Shown here one piece after another: positions 1 through 7,623 of a stretch of 38,134 bases of DNA. Within the stretch, counting starts at the first letter, position 1, and each line of letters opens with the position of its first letter. A program made the translations under genes and the position numbers. This DNA comes from an uncultured Erysipelotrichaceae bacterium. Lineage in GTDB: Bacteria > Bacillota_I > Bacilli_A > RF39 > UBA660. The stretch spans positions 1 through 38,134 of the forward strand of contig CADANC010000010.1 in the NCBI GenBank assembly GCA_902789225.1, in the 5' to 3' direction. The notes beneath the pieces are model-generated. The model did not search any database, was not told the origin of the DNA, and saw only the letters and a list, made by a program, of their open reading frames with translations.

Positions 1-24
1 ACAACTGCTGGATCATCACATGAA
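1..24 (+). repeat. 24-bp direct repeat of the window ends, left copy
   Basis: The first 24 bases (encoding TTAGSSHE) are identical to 38111-38134. The reading frame is the same in both copies. Confidence 0.95.
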
Positions 25-858
25 ATTACAGGACTATTAGGAGCAGGAAAGACTTATACATTACATGAAGTAAAACCTCCTACAGGATATGTAACAGCAC
101 AGGATCAAGTATTTACAGTTAATGGTGATACAACAAATCTTAACATAGAAATGGTTGATGAACCAAATGTAGTAAGTTTAGTAAAGTTAGATTCAAAATC
201 TAAAGAGCCACTTGCAGGTGCATTATTACAAGTACTAGATAAAAATAAAAATGTAGTATATGAATTCACATCTACTGAAGAAAGAATTATATTAACAGGA
301 GTTTTAATAACAGGAGAAACATATTATTTACATGAAGAAGGTGCTCCAAATTTATATCAAAGAACTGAAGATGTAGAGTTTACTGTTGGAGATACTACTA
401 AAGAATTAGATGTAAAAATAGCAGATGATAAGACATTATTAAGTATTGAAAAAACAGATGAAAAAGGAAATATAATATCAGGAGCATTATTACAAATAAT
501 AGATTCAAAAGGAAATGTAATAAAAGAATTCACATCAAGTGAAAAAGCAGAAGAACTATATGGAGTATTAAATGAAATGGAAATCTATACATTACATGAA
601 GAAAAAGTACCAGAAGGATACTTAAAAGCAGAAGATATTAAATTCAAAATAGATGAGCATGGTAAAGTGAACATCTTTGAAGGTAATGAAGCAAAAGTAT
701 TAGAAGAAAATATAATAAAAATGGTTGATAAAAAGCCAAGCAATAATATAATAATAAATCCAGAAACATCAAAAAAAGGTATATTCATAGTAATAATAAT
801 CCTAGTAATAGTATTACCAATAATAAAAATTGTTAGTAAAAAAATAAATACAATATAA
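1..858 (+). CDS. SpaA/CnaB-repeat surface protein, C-terminal part with membrane anchor (5' partial)
   Basis: The frame is open from base 1, so the ATG at 151 is internal and not the start. The translation is two and a half prealbumin-like (SpaA/CnaB) repeats, then a C-terminal anchor. Each repeat has an early Lys in a KxD-type strand, a Glu in the LHE...P.GY turn and an Asp near the last strand; these are the positions that form Lys-Asn/Asp isopeptide bonds in this fold. The tail has NPETS, a possible sortase motif of the NPxT type, then about 20 hydrophobic residues and a basic end (KIVSKK). The protein is probably displayed on the cell surface and wall-linked. The first 24 bases equal the last 24 of the window and the frame joins the adhesin that begins at 32586, so this may be its C-terminus. 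A separate upstream paralogue is the alternative. No sortase gene is in the window. Confidence 0.85.
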   Translation, partial: TTAGSSHEITGLLGAGKTYTLHEVKPPTGYVTAQDQVFTVNGDTTNLNIEMVDEPNVVSLVKLDSKSKEPLAGALLQVLDKNKNVVYEFTSTEERIILTGVLITGETYYLHEEGAPNLYQRTEDVEFTVGDTTKELDVKIADDKTLLSIEKTDEKGNIISGALLQIIDSKGNVIKEFTSSEKAEELYGVLNEMEIYTLHEEKVPEGYLKAEDIKFKIDEHGKVNIFEGNEAKVLEENIIKMVDKKPSNNIIINPETSKKGIFIVIIILVIVLPIIKIVSKKINTI

Positions 859-875
859 AAAGTAGTTTATTATAA

Positions 876-908
876 AATAACATCTCAAGAAAGTGAGGTG
901 TTATTTTT
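876..908 (+). terminator. Rho-independent terminator after the SpaA-repeat gene; also hides an RBS
   Basis: A 12-bp stem (876-887 with 894-905, one G-T wobble) has a 6-base loop and a T-rich 3' side. It lies 17 bases after the stop at 858. The right arm contains GAGGTG (895-900), the apparent ribosome binding site of the transposase-like start at 909, so the hairpin could also block translation from read-through RNA. Confidence 0.75.
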
Positions 909-938
909 ATGGGTAAACATTATTCGGAAGAATTCAAG

Positions 939-950
939 AATCGACTTTTT
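939..950 (+). repeat. 12-bp direct repeat flanking the Bro-N gene, left copy
   Basis: AATCGACTTTTT is repeated exactly at 1889-1900, on the other side of the Bro-N gene. The right copy is an arm of the terminator. Confidence 0.6.
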
Positions 951-953
951 CTT

Positions 954-983
954 TTGAAATTTTATAAAAAAACATATTGTAAT
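954..983 (+). promoter_or_regulatory. Promoter of the Bro-N gene
   Basis: A -35 of TTGAAA (954-959) and a -10 of TGTAAT (978-983) are separated by 18 bases, each one mismatch from consensus. The expected transcription start near 990 falls inside the LexA-like palindrome at 985-998. Confidence 0.5.
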
Positions 984-984
984 A

Positions 985-998
985 CGAACAAATGTATG
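985..998. promoter_or_regulatory. LexA/DinR-like SOS box
   Basis: CGAACAAATGTATG fits the Gram-positive LexA box CGAACRNRYGTTYG at every position but one. It sits directly downstream of the -10 element and over the expected start site, where a repressor would block the Bro-N gene. One site with one mismatch is suggestive, not proof. Confidence 0.4.
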
Positions 999-1026
999 CT
1001 AAATTAGTTGATAAGGGAGGTATTAT

Positions 1027-1890
1027 ATGAATCAAAATAAAATGCATTTAGTAAATAAAATATTTAATAATGAAACAATTAGAACTGTATGGGACAAAGA
1101 ACAGGAAAAGTATTTCATAAGTGTTGTAGATATAGTTAGTGTGTTAACTAATAGTAATAATCCAAGACACTATTGGAATGTTTTAAAAGGAAGATTAAAA
1201 GAAGAAGGAAATGAAACGGTCACAATTTGTGACCAGTTGAAACTTAAAGCTCAAGATGGTAAGTATCGTTTAACAGATGTTGTTGATATTGAAGGAATGT
1301 TTAGAATTATTGAATCAATTCCAAGTAAAAATGCAGAACCTATAAAACAATGGCTAGCAAAATTAGGAAGAGAAAGAATAGATGAAACATTTGATCCTTC
1401 AATAGCAGTACAAAGAGCAATTGATACATATAGAGTAAAGGGATACCCAGAAGATTGGATTATCAAAAGAATAAAAGGTATTCAAGATAGAAAAAAATTA
1501 ACTGATGTATGGAATGAACATGGTGTTTCTACTGAAAAAGAATATGCAATTCTAACAAATGAAATATATAAAGAATGGTCTGGTATGACTGCTAATGAAT
1601 ATAAATCATATAAAGGACTTAGAAAAGAATCATTAAGAGATAATATGTCAGATGTTGAAGTGGCACTTGCAGACTTAGGTGAATTAGCAACTAGAGAAAT
1701 AGCTAAAAAGAAAAATCCTAAAGGATTAGATGAAAATATAGATGTGGCAAAGCGTGGTGGTAAAATTGCAAGTAATACAAGAAAAGATTTAGAAAATGAA
1801 TTAGGTGAAAGTGTAGTTACTAATGATAATGCGTTAAACTATAAGTATATTAATAGAAAAGAAATAAAAACAAAGAAAAAAGTCGAGTAA
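1027..1890 (+). CDS. Bro-N domain protein (phage antirepressor-like)
   Basis: The 287-residue protein begins with a Bro-N type DNA-binding domain (about residues 10-105: NNETIRTVWDKEQEKYFISVVDIVSVLT, then a DVVDIEGMFRIIESIPSKNAEPIKQWLAKLGRERI stretch). The rest is a charged helical region with DxxWNEHGVSTEKEYAILTNEIY. Bro-N proteins occur in phages and as single chromosomal genes, where several act as antirepressors or regulators. The start has AGGGAGG (1014-1020) at good spacing. The gene stands alone between an IS scrap and a minus-strand gene, with a LexA-like box at its promoter and a 12-bp direct repeat on both sides. No other phage gene is nearby. The family call is firm; the role is unknown. 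Damage-inducible expression is inference. Confidence 0.85.
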   Translation: MNQNKMHLVNKIFNNETIRTVWDKEQEKYFISVVDIVSVLTNSNNPRHYWNVLKGRLKEEGNETVTICDQLKLKAQDGKYRLTDVVDIEGMFRIIESIPSKNAEPIKQWLAKLGRERIDETFDPSIAVQRAIDTYRVKGYPEDWIIKRIKGIQDRKKLTDVWNEHGVSTEKEYAILTNEIYKEWSGMTANEYKSYKGLRKESLRDNMSDVEVALADLGELATREIAKKKNPKGLDENIDVAKRGGKIASNTRKDLENELGESVVTNDNALNYKYINRKEIKTKKKVE

Positions 1891-1900
1891 TCGACTTTTT
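1877..1900. terminator. Bidirectional terminator between convergent genes
   Basis: A perfect 10-bp stem (1877-1886 with 1891-1900) encloses GTAA, has A-runs on the left and T-runs on the right, and so works in both directions. The stop codon of the Bro-N gene lies in the loop and the stop of the PASTA gene lies in the right arm. Confidence 0.85.
1889..1900 (+). repeat. 12-bp direct repeat flanking the Bro-N gene, right copy
   Basis: AATCGACTTTTT, identical to 939-950, lying in the right arm of the bidirectional terminator. Confidence 0.6.
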
Positions 1901-3770
1901 ATTTAGCAATCGTAATTGTATAAGTTTTACCAGTACATGTTTCTAATACATCACCTGGCTTAATACCTGAAATAAAGCTTCCTGGAGTAGCACCACTAGT
2001 AGAATCTCCAATAATCTTTATAGTTACATTATCAAATTGACTTCTATTAAAATAACTACTTAATTGACTATATACAGAATTATAACTTTCAGGATTAGCA
2101 AATATATTAGCTAATTCTCCACCAACTGTAACTGTACCAGGAGTACATGTAGCAGTTGGAGTAGTAGGATTAGTAGTAGAAGAATTATTATTACTATTAT
2201 TATTATTTCCACTATTATTGTTATTATTACCAGCATTATTATTTCTAGGTTCAGTCTTAGCTTTACCTGAACTTACTACAATAGTAACTGTAGTATTAGT
2301 ATTAATTTCACTACCAGCTCTAATACTTTGACTAATAACAACATCTTCATCAACACTATCACTTGATCTATAAGTAATATTATATTTAATACCAGCATTC
2401 TTTAATTCTTTAGTAGCTTTATTTTTAGTCATATTAGTAACATCAATCATTTTTATCTTTTTACCAAGAGAAACAGTTACAGTAATAATATCTCCATTTT
2501 TAATAGTGTCACCACTCTTTACTGAATAACTTATTACTTGTCCAGCATCAACACTATCACTAAATTCATTTTCTACAACATATTCAATATCATATTTAGA
2601 TGCCCATGAATAAAAATCATTTATATTATCAAATTTTTCCATCTTTAATTTACCTAAAGATACATATATTGTAACAGTATCACCTGATACTAAAACATCA
2701 TTTTTATTCTTATCGGCTTTAATAATATGATTTTTATCTATAGAATCATCATATTGATCTTCTATCTTTATCTTTAATCTATTTGAAACTATCCATTTAG
2801 TTACTTCATTAATAGTCTTATTTTTAACATCAATCATTTTAATTTCTTTTCCACGAGAAATTGTTACTTTAATTGGATCACTATTAATCTTAATCTTAGT
2901 ACCAGCATCAACTGACATCTTCATAACTGTATCTTTATCATATTTAGAAGAAGTTCCTTCATCAAATTCATAATTAATATGATTTTGTTTTAAATAAAAT
3001 ATTGTTCTAAACTTACTCATTCCAACTAAGTCTCTTAAATTAACTTCATCATAACTTAATTCTAATCCATAAGAGAATGTTAATTTTAAAGGATCACTTC
3101 TCTTAATAGTTCCTTTAGTACTTTGTTCTATAACAGTATTTTCTTTTTCATCACTTTGTACAAATTCTACTGAAACATTTCCTAAATAGTTTTCTTCTAC
3201 AAAATTAATTACTTGTTCATCAGTCCAACCAGACATATCAGGAATAACAACTAATTTATCAGGATTAGCTCCATCACTAATAGATATTTTTACTTTTTTA
3301 ACTTCTTCAATAGGAGTATTATTATCTATATCTTGACTAATAACAAAATTAACAGGAACTATATCACTATATTCATATATATAATCAAGTTCTACATTGT
3401 TTTTAGTAGACCAATCAATTACTTTATCTATTTTCTTACCACTAAGATTAATAAGCTTTTCATTAGAAACATTATTAATATTTTTATTAATAAAATTGTA
3501 CCCATAAAAACCTATTAATAATAAAGAACTAAGTACAATAATTCCACTTTTCTTAATATTACTTCTAAATCCAATAATAACAAAAGTAATAGTAAATAAT
3601 ACTAATATAAAATTATTAATAAAATTATTTATATTATTATCTATATTCATAATAAAATAAAATAAACCAATAAATAGAGTAATAACTAATAATATATTTA
3701 AAAATATACTATTTTTATTTTTCTTCTTTTTGATTATTTTATCTAAATCCTTATCTATATCTTTAGACAT
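1899..3770 (-). CDS. PASTA-domain membrane protein without a kinase domain
   Basis: This 623-residue protein has a short Lys-rich cytosolic start (1-19), three hydrophobic segments (about 20-43, 47-68, 76-94), then about six tandem PASTA-like modules (about 100-505). Each module carries a VISQ..xxG..I..xDxI.V.VS.G pattern. An Asn-rich linker (about 508-532) leads to a C-terminal domain with two cysteines (about 545-623). PASTA domains bind peptidoglycan stem peptides or muropeptides and are usually the outer part of PknB/StkP kinases or of PBPs. Here there is no kinase or transpeptidase, so a wall-sensing or structural role is inferred. AGGATG precedes the ATG. The gene is convergent with the Bro-N gene and shares its terminator. 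I do not recognise the C-terminal domain. Confidence 0.85.
   Translation of the reverse strand: MSKDIDKDLDKIIKKKKNKNSIFLNILLVITLFIGLFYFIMNIDNNINNFINNFILVLFTITFVIIGFRSNIKKSGIIVLSSLLLIGFYGYNFINKNINNVSNEKLINLSGKKIDKVIDWSTKNNVELDYIYEYSDIVPVNFVISQDIDNNTPIEEVKKVKISISDGANPDKLVVIPDMSGWTDEQVINFVEENYLGNVSVEFVQSDEKENTVIEQSTKGTIKRSDPLKLTFSYGLELSYDEVNLRDLVGMSKFRTIFYLKQNHINYEFDEGTSSKYDKDTVMKMSVDAGTKIKINSDPIKVTISRGKEIKMIDVKNKTINEVTKWIVSNRLKIKIEDQYDDSIDKNHIIKADKNKNDVLVSGDTVTIYVSLGKLKMEKFDNINDFYSWASKYDIEYVVENEFSDSVDAGQVISYSVKSGDTIKNGDIITVTVSLGKKIKMIDVTNMTKNKATKELKNAGIKYNITYRSSDSVDEDVVISQSIRAGSEINTNTTVTIVVSSGKAKTEPRNNNAGNNNNNSGNNNNSNNNSSTTNPTTPTATCTPGTVTVGGELANIFANPESYNSVYSQLSSYFNRSQFDNVTIKIIGDSTSGATPGSFISGIKPGDVLETCTGKTYTITIAK
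2170..2250. repeat. Trinucleotide repeat encoding the Asn-rich linker
   Basis: Runs of TTA/TTG on the plus strand (Asn codons on the minus strand), interrupted by Ser and Gly codons, link the PASTA modules to the C-terminal domain. Such triplet tracts can change length by slippage without shifting the frame. Confidence 0.7.
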
Positions 3771-3883
3771 ATTACCACATCCTATAATATAATTATAATA
3801 TATTGAAAAAACCTAGTAAAATTATTGATGTATACATATTGTAAAGAAATGTCTAAATAAAATAAGTATGATAAAATATATTG

Positions 3884-3889
3884 AAGGAG
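3884..3889 (+). promoter_or_regulatory. RBS that sets the start of the ligase-like gene at 3895
   Basis: AAGGAG sits 5 bases before the ATG at 3895. The upstream in-frame ATG at 3868 has no such site. The paralogue at 18277 begins with the matching residues MKKFIEKN. Confidence 0.8.
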
Positions 3890-3894
3890 TTTTT

Positions 3895-5604
3895 ATGAAA
3901 GATTTTATTAAAAGAAATTTATCTATCTATATAAGTATTATGATATTACTAAATCCTATAATAGATCTATTTACTGGAATAAATAGACATCTATTAAATA
4001 TTGATTTATCTATAGGAATTATAATTAGAATAATATTTTTAATTTCAATAGTATTAATATCAGTATTTATATATGATAAAAAGAAATTAATATTTCCATA
4101 TTTAATAATGCTTATATTTAGTATTCTATTCGTAGTAGATATTTATATATTTAATAGAAGTATTTTATTTGAAAGTATTCAATCTGCTACAAAGATATTC
4201 TTCTTTCCAGTACTTTTATTAACATTATTCCCAATAAGAGAAGAATTTAAAATAAGTAATATGACTTTATTTAGTACTTTAATACTATATTTATTATTAA
4301 TATTTATACCTGATTTATTTCATTTAGGTTATGACACATATGAAATAGCAAAAAAAGGATATCTAGGTTTCTTTAATTCAGCTAATGAAGTAAGTGGAAT
4401 AATATCTATACTTACTCCAATAATGTTCATAATATTTAGTAAAACTAAGAATTATATCTTAAACATATTATTAGGTATTTTATATATAGTAGTTATTTTA
4501 TCTATAGGAACTAAGACCCCTATACTAGTATTAGGAATAACTCTATTCATAACATTTATATATTTATTAATAAATCTACATAGAAAAAAGAAATATAAAA
4601 GTATACTTGTATCTTATTTATTATTAATAATATTTATATCAGGATCTATATTTATAATTCCTAGAACTGTTTTTTATAAAAATATAAAGATACATCTAGA
4701 CTATTTAAAAATAGATGAATTATCTGATTTTACTGATAATCCTGAATATATAGATCATTTTGTATTCTCATCAAGATTAAAATTTCTAAAAAATAGATAT
4801 AATGATTACAAAGAATATCCATTATATGTAAAATTATTAGGAAGTGGAACTAATAAAAAAGAAATAAAAGATGTAGAGATAGATTATTTTGATATTTTAT
4901 TTGAGGTCGGAATAATAGGATTTATTATAGTATTTAGTATATTATTATATGTTTTAATTAATTTATTAAAAGAATTTAGAATAAAAGGCTATAATGAATT
5001 AATGTATTTATTAAGTATTATATTTATATTTTTATTATCTCTACTTACAGGACATATAATATTATCACCTGCAGTAAGTACAATAGTAACAATATTATTA
5101 TTTAAAATGACAAAAAGGAATAAGAAAGATTTATTATTTGCATTAGTAGACTCAAAAGATTATATTATGAAACTATTAAATGATTTAGATAAATCAAAAT
5201 ACAACATAACAATACTTACAAATAAACAATCCACATTAAATAGCAATATTATATTAAGACACAAAAGAGATGCGAATAAACATAACACATTTAAAGGAGC
5301 TATATGTAATTTTATAAATACAATTAATTATAAAATTATTAATTATGATAATTATGACTATAGTTTTTCATATAATTCAAAGCTTAATAATAAATTAGCT
5401 CTAATTAGTAGTAATAATAATACTGTATATATTTCAGAAAATGAAATTAATAAAGACATTAATAGTTTTAATAATATTATTATTACTAAAGATGAGATAA
5501 AAGAATCATTATTAAAGAAGTATCCTGAAATTGAAAATAAAATAGTATTTATAAAATCAAATTCTAAAAAGATAACTTATGAATCTATAAAAAATTCAAT
5601 TTAA
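3895..5604 (+). CDS. O-antigen ligase/Wzy-like membrane protein with a decayed glycosyltransferase tail
   Basis: From the RBS-supported ATG at 3895 the protein has 569 residues. Residues 1 to about 405 form a polytopic membrane domain with the NPIIDLFTG start, the YLGFFNSANEVSGIISILTPI loop, the IGTKTP segment and a large extracellular loop (IHLDYLKIDEL...SRLKFLKNR), as in O-antigen ligase/polymerase proteins that transfer or polymerise undecaprenyl-linked glycans. It closely parallels the protein at 18277. The part after about 410 matches only the first half of that protein's GT4 domain (NYDNYDYSFSY; NNNTVYISENEI) and ends before the nucleotide-sugar-binding half and the EX7E motif. The membrane enzyme may work; the glycosyltransferase part cannot be a complete GT4. 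Whether it is a ligase or a polymerase cannot be told from sequence. Confidence 0.8.
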   Translation: MKDFIKRNLSIYISIMILLNPIIDLFTGINRHLLNIDLSIGIIIRIIFLISIVLISVFIYDKKKLIFPYLIMLIFSILFVVDIYIFNRSILFESIQSATKIFFFPVLLLTLFPIREEFKISNMTLFSTLILYLLLIFIPDLFHLGYDTYEIAKKGYLGFFNSANEVSGIISILTPIMFIIFSKTKNYILNILLGILYIVVILSIGTKTPILVLGITLFITFIYLLINLHRKKKYKSILVSYLLLIIFISGSIFIIPRTVFYKNIKIHLDYLKIDELSDFTDNPEYIDHFVFSSRLKFLKNRYNDYKEYPLYVKLLGSGTNKKEIKDVEIDYFDILFEVGIIGFIIVFSILLYVLINLLKEFRIKGYNELMYLLSIIFIFLLSLLTGHIILSPAVSTIVTILLFKMTKRNKKDLLFALVDSKDYIMKLLNDLDKSKYNITILTNKQSTLNSNIILRHKRDANKHNTFKGAICNFINTINYKIINYDNYDYSFSYNSKLNNKLALISSNNNTVYISENEINKDINSFNNIIITKDEIKESLLKKYPEIENKIVFIKSNSKKITYESIKNSI

Positions 5605-5607
5605 TAA

Positions 5608-5637
5608 TTGAAATAAAACAAAAAAGTTATATATAAT
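5608..5637 (+). promoter_or_regulatory. Promoter for the membrane protein and phosphoglycerol transferase genes
   Basis: A -35 of TTGAAA (5608-5613), an 18-base spacer and a perfect -10 TATAAT (5632-5637) lie 28 bases before the start at 5665. The two genes downstream overlap and should be co-transcribed. Confidence 0.6.
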
Positions 5638-5664
5638 AATAGAGTAAAAGTTAAGGAGGCAAAA

Positions 5665-6018
5665 ATGATAGAGTTTATATGTATATTCTTTCCAGGATTA
5701 ATAGCTGCTGGAAAATGTGATTTAAAAAGAGATATTAATAAATTAATAGTAAATTATGGTGGATACACTATATTTATAAATATATTTACTATATGGATTA
5801 TGCATAGTTTAGGTTTTATTAAGAAGAATGTATTAGTTGAAAGTAATTTCAAATTAGATTTTGCACTATACTATGTATTAATTGCTGTAGTGTTAGCATT
5901 TATTTTACCAACAATTGTTAATTATATTAAAGACCACTTTAAAATTGATTTCAGAAAGGTTAGTAGAAATGAAAAAAGTATCAAAAAAGATACTAAAAGC
6001 ATTAGAAATCATAGGTAG
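5665..6018 (+). CDS. Small membrane protein of unknown function
   Basis: The 117-residue protein has a hydrophobic N-terminus with an FFPGLIAAGKCD motif, a second membrane segment (about 33-52), a third (about 69-90) and a basic, hydrophilic tail. I do not recognise the family. TTAAGGAGG gives a strong RBS. Its last 50 bases overlap the next gene, whose start and RBS lie inside it, so the two are probably translationally coupled and may work together in glycerol-phosphate polymer synthesis; that link is inference from position. Confidence 0.7.
   Translation: MIEFICIFFPGLIAAGKCDLKRDINKLIVNYGGYTIFINIFTIWIMHSLGFIKKNVLVESNFKLDFALYYVLIAVVLAFILPTIVNYIKDHFKIDFRKVSRNEKSIKKDTKSIRNHR
5953..5959 (+). 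promoter_or_regulatory. RBS inside the upstream gene that sets the start at 5969
   Basis: AGAAAGG is 9 bases before the ATG at 5969. The longer frame from a TTG at 5915 has no comparable site and would overlap the upstream gene by over 100 bases. Confidence 0.65.
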
Positions 6019-7543
6019 AATAGCATTAAATGTAGTATTCTATGCTATGATTTTTCTAACTATACTTGCAGTTCTTTCTACAAAATGGGTTAAAGCAACA
6101 TATGGTGGTCTAACTGTAGATGAAATTTTATTTCATTTAACTGTACCTATTGAAGGAACTGAAACAAGTATATTAAAAAGTTTTTATACAAAAGCGTTAT
6201 ATCCATCTATTTGGATGGTAATTCCTATAATTATTCTATTATTCTTTGTATTTGATTATTTTAGAAGATATAAAGCAACATTCATAGATTTTACTGTTTT
6301 TAAAAAGAAGGTTTCTATTAAAATACATACTATAGTTTTGGCATTATTATTATTTGCTGGATCATTCTACTTAATGTGGACAAACATTGATAAATGTCTT
6401 ACTAAATTAAAAATATATGATTATATAGAGTCTCAAAAAGAGGATAATCAATTTATTAAAGACAATTATGTAGAAACAAGTGAAGTAGAACTAACTTTTC
6501 CAAAGAAAAAAAGAAATTTAATATATATATTTCTTGAATCATTTGAATCAAGTTATTTTAGTACATACTATGGAGGAGATGAATATTATAATCTTCTAGA
6601 AGGAATAACTGATCTAACTTCTGAAAACATAAATTTCTCAAACACTGATAAATTTGGTGGGGCTTTACAAGTTCCAGGAGCAACTTGGACATCTGGCTCT
6701 CTTGTTGCACAAACTTCTGGAGTTCCTGTAAAAATGGATGGACAAATGATAAACAATGTATATAACCATTCTTCATATATGAAAGGGGCAACAACTTTAG
6801 GCGACATCCTAAAAGAAGAAGGATATAACCAAGAATTTATTATGGGTTCAGATAAATCTTTTGGTAATAGAGATGTTTACTTTGAAGGGCATGGAGACTA
6901 TGATATCTTAGATTTAAAAAAAGCCAAGAAACTAGGGAAACTACCTGAAGATTATTACGTTTGGTGGGGATATGAAGATTCAAAACTATTTGAATATGCC
7001 AAAGAAGAAGCGCTTAAACTATCACAAGAAGATGAACCATTCAATTTAACTTTGTTAACAGCAAATACCCACTTTGAAGGTGGTTATTTAGAAGAAGATT
7101 GTCCAAATATTTATAATGAACAATATTCAAGTGTAATCGCTTGTTCTGCAAATCAAATAAATGATTTTGTAAGATGGGTACAAGCACAAGACTTTTATGA
7201 CAATACAACTATTGTACTTGTAGGAGATCATCTAACAATGTCTACGGCATATTATGAAAATGCAATAGAAAACTATACAAGAACTGTCTATAACTTATTC
7301 ATTAATCCTGCTGTAACACCAGTTGATACAAATAATCGACAATTTTCAGTTCTAGATATGTTTCCATCGACACTAGCTGCCATGGGAGTAAAAATAGATG
7401 GTGATAGGCTTGCACTAGGAACAAATTTATTCTCAAAAGAGCCAACTATAATAGAAAAATATGGTTACGATGAAGTAAATAAAGGACTAGAAGCACGAAG
7501 TACATATTATAATAATAAATTCATTTATGGAACATTGAAGTGA
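5969..7543 (+). CDS. LTA synthase/MdoB-family phosphoglycerol transferase
   Basis: The 524-residue protein has several N-terminal membrane segments (about 10-35, 75-95, 115-137) and an extracellular sulfatase/alkaline-phosphatase-fold domain (about 180-505). Visible metal and catalytic motifs are FLESFES (Glu190), the nucleophile region PGATWTSGSLVAQTSG (likely Thr241), NTHFEGG, and GDH (Asp420, His421). LtaS and OpgB enzymes transfer sn-glycerol-1-phosphate from phosphatidylglycerol onto teichoic acid or glucan. The WTSGS signature is closer to the OpgB (MdoB) WTIAG than to the LtaS nucleophile site, so the acceptor may be a glycan rather than a plain lipoteichoic acid chain; that is inference. 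The start is the ATG with AGAAAGG upstream, overlapping the previous gene by 50 bases. The gene ends in a TGA inside its own terminator. Confidence 0.88.
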   Translation: MKKVSKKILKALEIIGRIALNVVFYAMIFLTILAVLSTKWVKATYGGLTVDEILFHLTVPIEGTETSILKSFYTKALYPSIWMVIPIIILLFFVFDYFRRYKATFIDFTVFKKKVSIKIHTIVLALLLFAGSFYLMWTNIDKCLTKLKIYDYIESQKEDNQFIKDNYVETSEVELTFPKKKRNLIYIFLESFESSYFSTYYGGDEYYNLLEGITDLTSENINFSNTDKFGGALQVPGATWTSGSLVAQTSGVPVKMDGQMINNVYNHSSYMKGATTLGDILKEEGYNQEFIMGSDKSFGNRDVYFEGHGDYDILDLKKAKKLGKLPEDYYVWWGYEDSKLFEYAKEEALKLSQEDEPFNLTLLTANTHFEGGYLEEDCPNIYNEQYSSVIACSANQINDFVRWVQAQDFYDNTTIVLVGDHLTMSTAYYENAIENYTRTVYNLFINPAVTPVDTNNRQFSVLDMFPSTLAAMGVKIDGDRLALGTNLFSKEPTIIEKYGYDEVNKGLEARSTYYNNKFIYGTLK

Positions 7544-7562
7544 TATATCACTTCTTTTTTTT
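7537..7562 (+). terminator. Rho-independent terminator after the phosphoglycerol transferase
   Basis: GAAGTGATATATCACTTC (7537-7554) is a perfect palindrome followed by a run of eight or more T. The TGA stop codon is inside the left arm. Confidence 0.9.
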
Positions 7563-7580
7563 AGGAAACTTTTGTAGATT

Positions 7581-7610
7581 TTGAAAAATAACAATAGTAT
7601 GGTATATTAT
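7581..7610 (+). promoter_or_regulatory. Promoter of the GH25-ricin gene
   Basis: TTGAAA (7581-7586) is followed by TATATT (7603-7608, spacer 16) or TATTAT (7605-7610, spacer 18). The start codon is only about 14 bases past the -10, so the leader is very short. Confidence 0.55.
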
Positions 7611-7623
7611 AAATGGTGATTTG

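Larger units (their letters stand above)
909..1007 (+). pseudogene. IS3-type transposase orfA remnant (N-terminal scrap, 32 codons)
   Basis: The frame begins MGKHYSEEFKNRL, which matches the typical start of IS3-family OrfA proteins (HTH_Tnp_1), usually about 90-100 residues long. After about 13 residues the similarity stops, and the frame closes at 1005-1007 with no helix-turn-helix visible. GAGGTG at 895-900 gives an RBS at 8 bases. This is probably the 5' tip of a decayed insertion sequence. No OrfB and no clear inverted ends were found. The assignment rests on about ten residues. Confidence 0.5.

Noticed and set aside
151-858. ATG at 151 as the true start of the left-end gene
   Set aside because: The frame is open from base 1 with good repeat sequence, and there is no RBS before 151.
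5584-5613. TTCAATT/AATTGAA hairpin after the first ligase-like gene as a terminator
   Set aside because: The stem is weak and AT-only and is not followed by a T-run.
5915-5968. TTG start for the phosphoglycerol transferase
   Set aside because: There is no RBS, and the ATG at 5969 has a good one and a natural cytosolic start MKKVSKK.
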